Translations under genes and position numbers: made by a program
Notes under the pieces: generated by a model
Databases searched by the model: none
Told to the model about the DNA's origin: nothing
The model's input: the letters and a program-made list of their open reading frames with translations, nothing else
Shown: piece after piece, positions 1 to 8,806 of the stretch
Layout of the letters: every line of letters begins with the position of its first letter
Position numbering within the stretch: position 1 is the first letter of the stretch
NCBI RefSeq assembly: GCF_011604685.1
Contig: NZ_CP050063.1
Span: 6,365,001-6,429,000, forward strand
Direction of reading: 5' to 3'
Length of the DNA stretch: 64,000 bases
From: Spirosoma aureum
Lineage (GTDB): Bacteria; Bacteroidota; Bacteroidia; Cytophagales; Spirosomataceae

Positions 1-831
1 GGTAATACATACCGGGCTACCCTGCCCAAATACCTCTATGAAGGTGCCCAGATCACTGTTTTCAGCCAATATTTAGCCCCACGTATCGTCAGTGATTCCA
101 TTAAGGCTGCGGCCGTCACGGCCATGGTCAATGGCACCGAATTCACCAATCACCAGGTTTGGAATGCCCGTAAGGTTTGGTTGAATATCGGCGATAGCAT
201 GTCGGGGGCGAATGCGATGGGTAATGATGCCGGTGGTAAACGTTACATGGGCCGTTGGCATTATTCGTTCGTGGGGGTGGACAGTTTAATCGCTGAAGGA
301 AAAATAACCCGCCTGGTCAATCGACACCTCGACTCGGGAACATCCACCGATTTGGTGGAAGCCATCCGGAACGGTACACTCGATGACATTCCCTTTGATT
401 TGCTGACAGTGTTTGTGGGCTTTAACAATGCCGGCTCATCGGCGGTCAACCAGCAGTTTACCGATGAGCTCAACGAGATCATTCGCTGGCGGAACCGGCA
501 ATGGAATATCCGCTTAGTCGATGACCCAACGGTCCCCAAACCATCGATCATACTAATTGGAATGCCCGTCACGGACAAGACGCCCTATGTCTCAAACGTA
601 GCTGGCTACCGGTCGGCCATGAGTGCGCTGGTCTCGACAGCCAACCGAGTCTATTACTATGATGCCAGTACAGCCTATAGCCTGAATGCCACCGCAACAG
701 CGGACGTGAATATTTCCAGTGCCGATCGCACCGCTACCAACCGCGTACATCCGTCGGGCATTGGCAGTACGCTCATCGGAAAAGGACTTTACGCCATCAT
801 CAAGACAACACCCTTTTATTCATCGTTCTAA
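1..831 (+). CDS. SGNH/GDSL-hydrolase-domain phage tail protein (5' partial)
   Basis: The frame is open from base 1, so the start lies outside the window; 276 residues are visible. An internal ATG at 124 is unlikely to be the start because protein-like sequence precedes it. The visible part has the blocks of an SGNH hydrolase: block I NIGDSM with the nucleophile Ser (visible residues 62-67), a GFNNA block that would supply the oxyanion Gly/Asn, and a C-terminal NRVHPSGIG block holding the catalytic His. Such domains in phage tails usually de-esterify or cleave cell-surface polysaccharide; that role is inferred here. The stop overlaps the next start (TAATG), which implies translational coupling within a tail operon. 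Confidence 0.7.
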   Translation, partial: GNTYRATLPKYLYEGAQITVFSQYLAPRIVSDSIKAAAVTAMVNGTEFTNHQVWNARKVWLNIGDSMSGANAMGNDAGGKRYMGRWHYSFVGVDSLIAEGKITRLVNRHLDSGTSTDLVEAIRNGTLDDIPFDLLTVFVGFNNAGSSAVNQQFTDELNEIIRWRNRQWNIRLVDDPTVPKPSIILIGMPVTDKTPYVSNVAGYRSAMSALVSTANRVYYYDASTAYSLNATATADVNISSADRTATNRVHPSGIGSTLIGKGLYAIIKTTPFYSSF

Positions 832-2921
832 TGATTGCCATCACTAACGAAGCGGGCGAAACACTTCAGCTGTTCGGCGATCAGAATCTGATCACCGAGC
901 AGGCCGTCGCCTGGCTGACGGATGATGAGCTGCCAGCTGAGATTTCGTATCCGATCGATGCGCCGTTAAACGATGCCAACAAACGCTTTGTGGGCTATGG
1001 CTACCGGGTAGATGCGGCTCTGCCTCGCCAGACCATGCCGGTGACAGTACAGATGGAGGGCGTGCTGTATCGCCGGTGCATCTTTGCCTTCAAAGTACAA
1101 AACGGCAAACTCAATGGGTATCTGAAAATCGACAGTGCCGAGGTGTATGACAAACTCCGGCGGCTTACGCTGCTCGAAGCCCTGCCCGACGTGATTCGGT
1201 TAGGAACGGGTATTATCGATGCGGTTAATACCGTGACGCCCATTCTGGCTGATCGGATGAAAGCGATTGCGGCCATGCCTCCGGGGCAGTTTCCACTCAC
1301 GTTTTTTCCGATTCGTAACGAAGGCTTTTGGGAAGACACGCTCGATAACGTCAAGCTGCCTGGCTTCACTAAACAAACCTATGTGAATGTCTGGCAGCGG
1401 CTCCCCACTGGTCAACCAGGCTTTCATCAGGATGGTGGCTTTGTTCCGAATGAAAAAGGCTTTACGGTCGTACCCCAATTTTATTTATCGTGGGTGCTGG
1501 AGCGTATCATGGCGCTGGCTGGCTACCGGATCGAATCGAGCTGGCTGGCCAGTGAAGAAGTGCAGCGGTTAGTGATCGTCAACCAAACAGCCATGAACTG
1601 TAAAATCGGGCCAATTTTTTCCGATCCGGCTGGGATTCTACAGGGCCACCGGGTGACCGCTGGTATGCACCTGCCCGATATGAGTGTAAGCGATTTTTTA
1701 AAAGCCATCAAAGGGCGATTCGGGCTGGTGTTTGGATTTAATTCCAATACCCGCACCTGCTACATGGAACGCTTTGTGGATATGGTCCGGGCGGGAGCGG
1801 CTATCGATCTGACCGAATATCAGTCCGGCAATTACGACATCGACGAGCCCGATCTGAAAGGTTTTTCGGTCGCTGAGTTTATCGATTCGGGAGACGACCT
1901 GTATAAAGATCAGAAAGGCAATCTCATCCAGCCCGCTCCTTATGTTTCGGGTAAAGGTGGACAGCCGATTAGTCTGAAAGTCGGTACCTGCCAGATGATC
2001 ATCGATCCATCACCGCTGGCTCCGACTGGTCAGACCGCGCAGTGGCAGGTTCCTACCTTGCGTCAGGCGGGCAATACACTCGATTTAAATTACAAAGTAT
2101 CCGAGCGCTCATTGAACGATCAGGGCAAACGGCAAAACGATATCGGGCTGAAACTACTCTCCTACCGGGGTATGACCCAGGACAGCGCCGGGCATGCCTA
2201 CCCACTGGCCACCAATGATGTGCGTGACGGCCGACAGATCATAACCGGTTCGCAGGCGCTGACGATATCGGGCTGGTATGGAGCCTGGCGGCAATTTCTG
2301 AGAGCTTATTATTATTTCCGGGATAACACCCAGAAAGTGTCGGTACCGCTCCTGCTGCCCGTGGCGGTACTAGCTCAGCTCCAGTTGCACCGGGCTGTGG
2401 CACTCTGCCTGGAGGATCAGATCCGCCGAATTTATCTGGTATCGAAACTGCAGGCCGATTCGCCGGGTCTGGATGGAAAATCGATGGTTCGGCTCGAAGT
2501 ACTCAGTCTGCCCTCCGGCATCGATCAATCAGCGGACGTCGATGATCCAATCGTGTGGATCGAATGGATCGCCAGCGCTGAAACGCGTACGGGCAGTATT
2601 GGCGATGAGACGACGGTGAAAACCTACACGGTCAAATTTTGGGCCGATCAGACCAAAACCACGCCAGCTGTCGTCAATAATCTGGATCTGACCATTCGTC
2701 GGAAACGATGGATTGGCTACGATGCGCTGACCAATCAGTTCCGCGAAGTGTATGATGAAGGACAGCTCCACTATACCGCCAATGGCACCACGCAGATTTT
2801 GGAAACCAATTACATCATTATGCAGGTCAGACCCGTCATTAATGATACAGGCTCCAAACCGAACTCGCTCCGCCAAACGCTCCAGCTCGATCCGGGAGAT
2901 GGCTATAACCTACTGACATGA
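831..2921 (+). CDS. Putative phage tail structural protein, 696 aa
   Basis: This 696-aa protein starts inside the stop codon of the hydrolase gene and ends overlapping the next start (ATGA), so it is the middle of a tightly coupled operon. I recognise no named family. It has no signal peptide or membrane segment, is rich in beta-prone residues, and ends in a segment of short beta-like repeats (about residues 570-690). Its position between a tail hydrolase and a tape measure gene suggests a tail-tip or baseplate component. That is an inference from context only. Confidence 0.55.
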   Translation: MIAITNEAGETLQLFGDQNLITEQAVAWLTDDELPAEISYPIDAPLNDANKRFVGYGYRVDAALPRQTMPVTVQMEGVLYRRCIFAFKVQNGKLNGYLKIDSAEVYDKLRRLTLLEALPDVIRLGTGIIDAVNTVTPILADRMKAIAAMPPGQFPLTFFPIRNEGFWEDTLDNVKLPGFTKQTYVNVWQRLPTGQPGFHQDGGFVPNEKGFTVVPQFYLSWVLERIMALAGYRIESSWLASEEVQRLVIVNQTAMNCKIGPIFSDPAGILQGHRVTAGMHLPDMSVSDFLKAIKGRFGLVFGFNSNTRTCYMERFVDMVRAGAAIDLTEYQSGNYDIDEPDLKGFSVAEFIDSGDDLYKDQKGNLIQPAPYVSGKGGQPISLKVGTCQMIIDPSPLAPTGQTAQWQVPTLRQAGNTLDLNYKVSERSLNDQGKRQNDIGLKLLSYRGMTQDSAGHAYPLATNDVRDGRQIITGSQALTISGWYGAWRQFLRAYYYFRDNTQKVSVPLLLPVAVLAQLQLHRAVALCLEDQIRRIYLVSKLQADSPGLDGKSMVRLEVLSLPSGIDQSADVDDPIVWIEWIASAETRTGSIGDETTVKTYTVKFWADQTKTTPAVVNNLDLTIRRKRWIGYDALTNQFREVYDEGQLHYTANGTTQILETNYIIMQVRPVINDTGSKPNSLRQTLQLDPGDGYNLLT

Positions 2922-3415
2922 CGAATACGGAGCTGACCTATCGGGATCTGGATATCAATCAGAAGATTAACCTGAAGGGCATCCTTCAGGGCTGGAATGG
3001 CATTACCGTCGAGCGGTTTCAGGGCGAGCTGGCCGAGAAAGTGTATGCCACCCCGATCCGCTCCAGCCGTCGTCGGGCCAAACGCCGTCGGATCACCGGT
3101 GCCTTGATGCGTGACTGGCGGAGCCGGGTCTATGGTGATTCCGAAGGTGGCCTGCTCGGCTCACAGATTAGTTTTTTGATCCGTGGTCGGTTTGTCGATA
3201 TGGGCGTCGGCAATGGGATCGATGCGGCTGAAGCTAAATACAACCGGGTGCGCAAAAACGGGGAACCCATGGTGCGCAGACCCAAACGCTGGTACAGTAA
3301 ACGGAAAGGGTATGAAACCCATCGGCTACGTGAGTTGCTGGCCAGGCATTATGTCAACACAACCCTGGATGCCCTGGAAAGCTATCTGGATGGATCGGTA
3401 ACGATTCACGTTTAA
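2918..3415 (+). CDS. Small basic phage structural protein
   Basis: A 165-aa, strongly basic protein whose ATG overlaps the preceding stop by four bases. It has an arginine-rich patch around residues 49-60 (RSSRRRAKRRR) and the segment GRFVDMGVGNG around residues 90-100. The size, charge and position just before the tape measure gene fit a tail-completion or neck-type protein, but no family can be named with confidence. No transmembrane helix or signal peptide is visible. A 56-bp gap separates it from the tape measure start. Confidence 0.5.
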   Translation: MTNTELTYRDLDINQKINLKGILQGWNGITVERFQGELAEKVYATPIRSSRRRAKRRRITGALMRDWRSRVYGDSEGGLLGSQISFLIRGRFVDMGVGNGIDAAEAKYNRVRKNGEPMVRRPKRWYSKRKGYETHRLRELLARHYVNTTLDALESYLDGSVTIHV

Positions 3416-3471
3416 CAACCTCTTCTCTCTCTTACATCAGTGCCTGGCGGAGACCTAACCCGAATCCGACC

Positions 3472-6400
3472 ATGGCAAAAACACAGACCGACCGCGCCGT
3501 TATCGACCTGGTCATTAATGGTCAACAATCAAAGGCCAGCCTCAAGGAAGTCACCCTAGAGGCTACCCGTGCTCGATCAGCACTCCTGAAAATGAAGGAG
3601 GCCGACGATCCGGCTGCTTACCAGCAAAAATTACGCGATTATCAGGCGCTCAATAAGGCCCAGCGCGAGATGACGGGCCGCATTAATGAGACCTCAACTG
3701 CCTGGTCGCGGTTTAAAACCAATGCGGCCTCCACGATGGCGGGTGTTATTGGGGGCGACCTGGTCAGCACCGCTTTTTCAGCGGTCACTGGGGGCATCAG
3801 CAAAGCCATTACCAGCTACCGGGAATTTAATGCGGCCAGTCAGGAGCTATCGGCTGTCACCGGTGCCACGGGCAAGGATCTCGCTTACCTCAATCAGGAA
3901 GCTGCCCGGACAGGGCCGTCTGTCGGTAAATCGGGCGCTGAGATGCTGGAGGCTTACAAGCTCATGGCCTCAGCAAAGCCAGAATTGCTGGCTCAAAAAG
4001 AGCTACTCGTTCAAACAACGCAGGCCGCACTGACCCTCGCGCAGGCGGGTAAAATTGATCTGGCTGAAGCAACTAGTGTGACGGCTGAATCGCTCAATGA
4101 ATTCGGGGCCAGTGCGGATCAGGCCAATCGGTTTATCAATGTCATCGCAGCGGGAGCCAAAGAAGGCTCGGCCGAGATCGCCGACATGGGTGTGGCGTTG
4201 AAAAACACCGGTACGGTAGCCGCTGCCCAGGGCGTCAGTTTTGAGCAGACCAATGCGGTCCTGCAAAGCCTGTCCACCATCGCCCTGAAAGGTGGGGAAG
4301 CCGGTACGCAACTGCGGAACGTCTTGTTAACGCTCGGTGCTGGCTCCGATGATACCAATCCACGGGTTGTTGGACTGGAGAAAGCACTGGAGAACCTGGG
4401 CAAAAAGAACCTCTCGACTGCCGAAATGACCAAGTTGTTTGGCAAAGAGAATATCACGGCCGCTCAGCACATCATTGCTCACCGGGACGAAATCGCGGAG
4501 TTAACCACGAAAGTCACCGGCTCGCAGGAGGCTTTTTCGCAGGCCGCGACCAACAACAAATCGCTCGATCATCAGCTGGAAGTTTTCTGGGCTCGAGTAG
4601 AAGGGTTGGCCGTTTCGCTGGGCACGTCCCTGATTCCTGCATTTACCAAAGTGGTCGAGTGGGCAACTACCCTCACCGATGTCCTCAACACAGCCGTTAC
4701 GCCCGCATCGGATGCGGCAGCTATGGCCTTTCAGGATCAAAAAACGAAGGTCATGGAGTTGAATCAGAGCTTAAGCCCGCTCCTGACCCGGCATGATCAA
4801 CTCACCGCTAAAACCATTCTGACCAAAGAGGAACAGGCTGAGCTGAAAAAGATCGTCGGTGAGGTCGCCAACATCGTGCCGTCTGCCGTTACCGAGTTCG
4901 ATAAATACGGAAACGCATTGGGCATCAATACCGAGAAGGCACGCGAGTTCATTCGTGTGCAGCAGGCGATGCTGAAGGTCAAAAATGAGGAAGCGATCCG
5001 CACGCAAACCGATGCCCTGAAAGATGACGAAAAGCAACTGGCTGAAAACATGGCTTACCGCAAAAAGGCAACGACAGGAGCCTGGGACGTTATTCAGGCG
5101 ACGCAGGATGAGCTCCGGGAGCTGGATAACCAGAATGCGGAGTTAGCGGAAAAGATCAAAGGACGCAAGGCCCTGCTCAAGGATCTGTCGGGCGAAAACC
5201 TGAAAGTGCCGACCATCACCCCATCCGGAACACCCAAAGCTACTAGTACCGGTGGCCCGGATGGTAAGGGAGGTGGCAAACCGGCTGGCCCTAGTGAAGA
5301 AGAAACGAAAGAAAAGGAGAAAGCTAAGCGGCTGGCCGACGCGAAGGTAACGGCCAATAAACGGGCCGATCTGGCGATCGAAGAGATGCAGGTCAATGCG
5401 ATCAAGGACGAAGAAAAACGGGATCTGGCCCAAGTCCAGTTAAAAGCTGACCGCGAGAAAGAGGAAGTACGTACCTCAGCCGCTAATGCGGAGAAGAAAA
5501 AGGTATGGATTGCCGGTATCGAAGATGCACTCGCTGTTGAGAAACATAAGATTTATGAAAAATATGAAGAGAAGCGGCAGAAGGAAGAAGCTGAACGACT
5601 AAAAAATATTAAGGCCGCTGCCGAGGAAGAACTGCGGGTTACGCGTGATCTGAAGAAATCCGAAATTGAAAGTCGCGTTGCTGCCGGTGGTCTGACCAAA
5701 GAGCAGGGCAAGCAGGCTGAATTACAGGTTGAGGCCACCTATCTGAAAGCCCGCGAATTGTTGTACTCACAGCACTTTGAAGCGCTCGCGAATGCGGCCG
5801 TCGGCAACAAAGATTTAATGGCCGATATGGCTCGGGATGCTGCTAAAGAGTCGGCTGATATTGATTCGGGCAAAACCAAAAACGAAGGCGATCAGGCCAC
5901 GGCTCGTCGGGATATTCGGCAGGCCGATCTGGAGAATGATCTGGCGTTGACCGAGAAAAAGAAGCAGCATGCGCAGGAAGAGAAAGAATTTCGGGTGAAC
6001 CTGGCTAACCAGGCACTGGCCTTGATGAGCAACAACTGGTCACAAACCATTGCCAGTTATAAGGATTACTGGAAACAGGCATCGCTAATTCAAAAGGCGG
6101 CTCTGGTTGCCCAGAAAGCCTGGGCCATTGCGGAAATTGCCATCAACCTGGCTCGCCAGATTTCACTGATCCTGACCGCTTCATCGGTCATGAACTCCGT
6201 AATTCCGGGTTCAGGAATTGGTACTGCAGTAATCGGTATTGCCAAAGCGGTCGGTCAGGCTGCTGTCCAAACGGGGGCCGTACTGGGCGTCACCATGGCG
6301 ACACCCGGCTTTGCAGACGGTGGTTTCACCGGATCCGGTGACGGCCCATCGGGTTATGTCAATAGCCCAACCCTGTTTACCATGGGCAGACGTCGGTACA

Positions 6401-6744
6401 TCGCTGGCGAAGCCGGTCGGGAGTTTGTCATTTCGAATCGTGCGCTCCAGAACCCAGTGGTGGCAGATTTTACGCGCATGATGGACGTCGCCCAGAAGAC
6501 GGGTAATTACTCGCAATTGGGAGGATCTGGCGGTGACTACAGTTCCGGTGCCTTTGGCATCGGCAGTGATACCAAAGAGGCGACGGGTATGAGTCAGGAG
6601 TTGGGTATGGCCATTCTGACTGAACTGAGACTGAACCGATCATCGACTCAATCGAAAAATAATCAGAACGTCGCCCTCAACTACCGGCTGTTTGAGCAAT
6701 ATCGAGATAATCTGCAAGCGGCTCGAATTGAAAATAAATTATAG
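3472..6744 (+). CDS. Phage tail tape measure protein, TP901 type
   Basis: A 1090-aa protein with the features of a siphovirus or myovirus tape measure, which sets tail length and passes through the tail during injection. Residues about 100-400 hold the TP901 core, with Ala/Gly-rich helices such as TGATGKDLAYLNQEAART and LKGGEAGTQLRN. A Gly/Pro linker near residue 595 leads into a long charged coiled coil (about 600-870). Hydrophobic helices follow (about 885-955), then the typical tail GFADGGFTGSG and AGEAGREFVISN. It is the last gene of the tail operon and is followed at once by a strong terminator. Most phages place distal tail genes after the tape measure, so its terminal position here is odd. 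Confidence 0.93.
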   Translation: MAKTQTDRAVIDLVINGQQSKASLKEVTLEATRARSALLKMKEADDPAAYQQKLRDYQALNKAQREMTGRINETSTAWSRFKTNAASTMAGVIGGDLVSTAFSAVTGGISKAITSYREFNAASQELSAVTGATGKDLAYLNQEAARTGPSVGKSGAEMLEAYKLMASAKPELLAQKELLVQTTQAALTLAQAGKIDLAEATSVTAESLNEFGASADQANRFINVIAAGAKEGSAEIADMGVALKNTGTVAAAQGVSFEQTNAVLQSLSTIALKGGEAGTQLRNVLLTLGAGSDDTNPRVVGLEKALENLGKKNLSTAEMTKLFGKENITAAQHIIAHRDEIAELTTKVTGSQEAFSQAATNNKSLDHQLEVFWARVEGLAVSLGTSLIPAFTKVVEWATTLTDVLNTAVTPASDAAAMAFQDQKTKVMELNQSLSPLLTRHDQLTAKTILTKEEQAELKKIVGEVANIVPSAVTEFDKYGNALGINTEKAREFIRVQQAMLKVKNEEAIRTQTDALKDDEKQLAENMAYRKKATTGAWDVIQATQDELRELDNQNAELAEKIKGRKALLKDLSGENLKVPTITPSGTPKATSTGGPDGKGGGKPAGPSEEETKEKEKAKRLADAKVTANKRADLAIEEMQVNAIKDEEKRDLAQVQLKADREKEEVRTSAANAEKKKVWIAGIEDALAVEKHKIYEKYEEKRQKEEAERLKNIKAAAEEELRVTRDLKKSEIESRVAAGGLTKEQGKQAELQVEATYLKARELLYSQHFEALANAAVGNKDLMADMARDAAKESADIDSGKTKNEGDQATARRDIRQADLENDLALTEKKKQHAQEEKEFRVNLANQALALMSNNWSQTIASYKDYWKQASLIQKAALVAQKAWAIAEIAINLARQISLILTASSVMNSVIPGSGIGTAVIGIAKAVGQAAVQTGAVLGVTMATPGFADGGFTGSGDGPSGYVNSPTLFTMGRRRYIAGEAGREFVISNRALQNPVVADFTRMMDVAQKTGNYSQLGGSGGDYSSGAFGIGSDTKEATGMSQELGMAILTELRLNRSSTQSKNNQNVALNYRLFEQYRDNLQAARIENKL

Positions 6745-6746
6745 CC

Positions 6747-6779
6747 GAAAAAGCCTGACCAGATTGGTCAGGCTTTTTC
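6747..6779 (+). terminator. Rho-independent terminator after the tape measure gene
   Basis: A perfect 15-bp stem (6747-6761 with 6765-6779) with a 3-nt loop, ending in a T run, begins three bases after the tape measure stop codon. Confidence 0.93.
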
Positions 6780-6790
6780 ATATTTTTGTG

Positions 6791-6993
6791 GCGCTCAGTT
6801 TTCTTTAAATGCACGAGGGAGCGGTGCCGCACTATTCGGTCTAGCGAGTAGGCGGTGCTGTTCCCCCGTACCTGCTTTGGCTGTAATGGCTCAGGTAGTT
6901 TCCCTCGTGCAGGAAAACTGAGCAGCGGGTCAGAGCAGCACCTCCTTTTCTTAAACATAAGAAACCCCGACCGCAAGCGCAGTCGGGGTTTTC
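6791..6993 (+). ncRNA. Candidate structured RNA ending in a terminator
   Basis: No gene fits this interval. A long closing helix is visible: 6793-6803 pairs perfectly with 6913-6923 (11 bp), and 6811-6820 pairs perfectly with 6901-6910 (10 bp), separated by a small bulge. Inside it are at least two further hairpins, about 6824-6833 with 6846-6858 and 6869-6874 with 6892-6897, giving a multibranch domain. A symmetric terminator hairpin follows (6962-6971 with 6982-6991). The strand is inferred from the terminator order; the helix can also form on the minus strand. I do not recognise an RNA family. Confidence 0.5.
6962..6993. terminator. Bidirectional terminator hairpin
   Basis: A 10-bp GC-rich stem (6962-6971 with 6982-6991) is flanked by A and T runs on both sides. 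It can stop the candidate RNA on the + strand and the 137-aa gene on the minus strand, whose stop codon lies 25 bases away. Confidence 0.8.
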
Positions 6994-7017
6994 TGTAATC
7001 AAACACATTGAGCAGCC

Positions 7018-7431
7018 TTAGCTGCCCACCTCGGTAGAGGTTTCTTTATAATTGCGATTGCGCACCAGGCGCATCCCGTTTAATTCAGGTACTGTCAATA
7101 CATCCTCCTGCGGTATAATACCCCGTACAATCCAGTTAGATACGATGTTGGGGGTCTTCAACTCATACTTACGGGCATATTCCGCTGGCGTTAACCAGTC
7201 CTCCAGCTTGTACTGTTTTCCATTTAATGCCAGAAAACGCATTGTCTCCTCAGCGTCGACATCGATGTCATCAATCAACTGGTCGACATAACGATGGAAG
7301 GCATCCCGCACTGCCTGACTGTCTTCAGGACTTGCCGTTTTTTGAAACTCAGCCGTAGTCTGGTTGGCAGCCCGGATCTGCTCTGGAGTCTGGGCTGATT
7401 CAATGAGCTTAATTACTTCTTGTGCCGTCAT
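7018..7431 (-). CDS. Hypothetical protein with probable helix-turn-helix
   Basis: A 137-aa protein of unknown function. The first 60 residues are acidic and helical. The C-terminal half (about residues 75-130) reads LTPAEYARKYELKTPNIVSNW followed by a short hinge and VPELNGMRLV, which resembles the winged helix-turn-helix of MerR/excisionase-type DNA binders. It is the second gene of a short minus-strand operon, 36 bp downstream of a 57-aa gene. The operon fires away from a region of repeated operators. A role in phage gene control is inferred. Confidence 0.6.
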   Translation of the reverse strand: MTAQEVIKLIESAQTPEQIRAANQTTAEFQKTASPEDSQAVRDAFHRYVDQLIDDIDVDAEETMRFLALNGKQYKLEDWLTPAEYARKYELKTPNIVSNWIVRGIIPQEDVLTVPELNGMRLVRNRNYKETSTEVGS

Positions 7432-7446
7432 ATAGATATGGATTAA

Positions 7447-7464
7447 GGTGGGGTTTCCCCCACC
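7447..7464. other. Small GC hairpin between two minus-strand genes
   Basis: A 7-bp stem (7447-7453 with 7458-7464) lies between the stop of the 57-aa gene and the start of the 137-aa gene. It has no T run and may adjust translation or transcript stability rather than terminate. Confidence 0.4.
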
Positions 7465-7467
7465 GTG

Positions 7468-7641
7468 TTACTCTTCTTTTTTGTCGCCCTTACTTCCGAT
7501 TAGCTGGTCGAGCATCCAGTGGGCTAATTCGTATTGCTCTCGTACCTGTTTAGCTTGCTCAACCGTCAGGTTTTCATTTTCGATGATGGATTCGAGCCGG
7601 GCGATGGTCGCTTTCCATTTTTTGATGTGTCCTTCTACCAT
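7468..7641 (-). CDS. Small hypothetical protein, 57 aa
   Basis: A short reading frame of 57 codons from ATG at 7639-7641 to TAA at 7468-7470. The product is highly charged and helical (it begins MVEGHIKKWK and ends GDKKEE), with heptad-like Leu/Ile spacing through the middle, so a small coiled coil is likely. Its codon use looks like that of its neighbours, and the reading on the other strand is not protein-like. It is the first gene of the minus-strand operon that starts at the operator array at 7655-7800. No known family is recognised. Confidence 0.6.
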   Translation of the reverse strand: MVEGHIKKWKATIARLESIIENENLTVEQAKQVREQYELAHWMLDQLIGSKGDKKEE

Positions 7642-7654
7642 GTTCTTTTTTTTG

Positions 7655-7800
7655 TGTTTGATTACGTAACAAAAATAATACCTGTTTGATTATCAAACAA
7701 GTATTACGGCAATTATTTTTAATTATTTTTTCTAAAATATATCAGAGAAAAGATTTGTTTGATTACGTAACAGATTGTATATTTGTTACGTAATCAAACA
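7655..7800. promoter_or_regulatory. Divergent promoter region with repeated operators
   Basis: Three near-identical 17-bp sites TGTTTGATTACGTAACA occur at 7655-7671 and 7756-7772 in + orientation and at 7784-7800 inverted. A fourth, perfectly palindromic site TGTTTGATTATCAAACA lies at 7683-7699. The last two 17-mers face each other across 11 bp. The block separates two divergent genes, as expected for a repressor-controlled switch. Confidence 0.75.
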
Positions 7801-7816
7801 ACAGAAAACAACAACT

Positions 7817-8299
7817 ATGAACACGATTACCGCTACCATTACCGTGCCTACTCAATCACTCACCGAAGCGGGGAAAGCCCGTTTATTGGCCTATGCTGAT
7901 ACACTGGTGGCTGGCTATCATGAAGAAGGCTATGACGTTCTGGGCCTGCTGGCAGAATCTGCCAAGCTGGAGCTGTTGGCCGCTCGGATTAAAGAGAAAG
8001 CCAAAGAGGTTGCCCTGACCGAAGTAAGCCTTTACGGGCGTGAGGGTGTTAGCAAGCTAGGTGTTAGTATGACCATTAAACCAGTAGGTGTAAGCTATGA
8101 CTATTCAGGCGACCGAATCTGGCAGGAGTTAAACCGAACGGTTCTAGTCGCTATTGAACGACGAAAACAGCAGGAGGAGATTCTAAAATCTTTACCTTAT
8201 GAAGGGCGAATTATGGTCGACGAAAACACTGGGGAGGAATATCGAGCCTACCCGCCAGTAAAAACTGGAACAGATGGAATAATTTTAAAAATAGAGTAA
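7817..8299 (+). CDS. Hypothetical phage protein, 160 aa
   Basis: The frame opens at an ATG at 7775, but that codon sits inside the operator array. The ATG at 7817, 16 bp after the last operator, is the better start and gives 160 residues beginning MNTITATITV. The protein is soluble and mixed alpha/beta, with a helical N-terminal half and a C-terminal segment GRIMVDENTGEEY around residues 130-145. No family is recognised. It is the only gene of its transcript, ending in a terminator at 8309-8342. Being under the strongest operator cluster in the element, it may be an early or lysogenic gene; this is inference. Confidence 0.6.
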   Translation: MNTITATITVPTQSLTEAGKARLLAYADTLVAGYHEEGYDVLGLLAESAKLELLAARIKEKAKEVALTEVSLYGREGVSKLGVSMTIKPVGVSYDYSGDRIWQELNRTVLVAIERRKQQEEILKSLPYEGRIMVDENTGEEYRAYPPVKTGTDGIILKIE

Positions 8300-8308
8300 C
8301 ACTTACTT

Positions 8309-8342
8309 ACCTGTTAGCACCAAACTAACAGGTTATTTTTTA
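8309..8342 (+). terminator. Rho-independent terminator
   Basis: A perfect 9-bp stem (8309-8317 with 8325-8333) with a 7-nt loop, followed by a T-rich tract, starts ten bases after the stop of the 160-aa gene. Confidence 0.85.
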
Positions 8343-8480
8343 TAGTTTCGTATATAGGTAAACGTATCAAACGATATATTTAAATTGTTGTATATAAATT
8401 GCTTAACCTCCAATTAGATGTTACTACATGTTACTATATTCGTAGCCATTTTCTTTTTTTAATTCTAGTAGCTTCTTTCA

Positions 8481-8765
8481 ATGAATACACCATCCGCGTC
8501 CATTTGGGTTGCTCACCCAGAACGACCTGACCTTCAAGTTGACGTTGCCCCTGTTTTCAGCACGCTTGGTACTTTCGATGCTCCCGCTGATGCCCCATTT
8601 GCCAGCGGAGCTACCGATGTAATCCGGCGCACGATCCGGACGCTGAATCTCTCAGAGCACAACCCGGCTTTAATACCTCCGGGTACGCTGGTCGATCTTT
8701 ATCAGGATTTGCACAGGCTGGAGGATATGTTTGAAGCGATCCACGATCAACAACCTGCCGCTTAA
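8481..8765 (+). CDS. Hypothetical protein, 94 aa
   Basis: A 94-aa acidic protein with no recognised family. The N-terminal third is Pro/Ala-rich; the rest is predicted helical and ends in a segment LVDLYQDLHRLEDMFEAIHD (about residues 70-89). The upstream gap (8343-8480) is very AT-rich and contains a direct repeat of ATGTTACTA (about 8418-8437), possibly part of its promoter. A strong terminator overlaps the stop codon, so it is a monocistronic unit. Confidence 0.55.
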   Translation: MNTPSASIWVAHPERPDLQVDVAPVFSTLGTFDAPADAPFASGATDVIRRTIRTLNLSEHNPALIPPGTLVDLYQDLHRLEDMFEAIHDQQPAA

Positions 8766-8801
8766 CAAAAGAGCCCTACTATTCAGTAGGGCTCTTTTGT
8801 T
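8764..8801. terminator. Bidirectional terminator
   Basis: A perfect 17-bp inverted repeat (8764-8780 with 8785-8801) with a 4-nt loop and A/T runs on both flanks lies between a + strand gene and a convergent minus-strand gene. Confidence 0.93.
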
Positions 8802-8806
8802 AAATA

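Noticed and set aside
7775..7816. ATG at 7775 as start of the 160-aa gene
   Set aside because: It falls within the operator array, and the N-terminal residues it adds are not protein-like.
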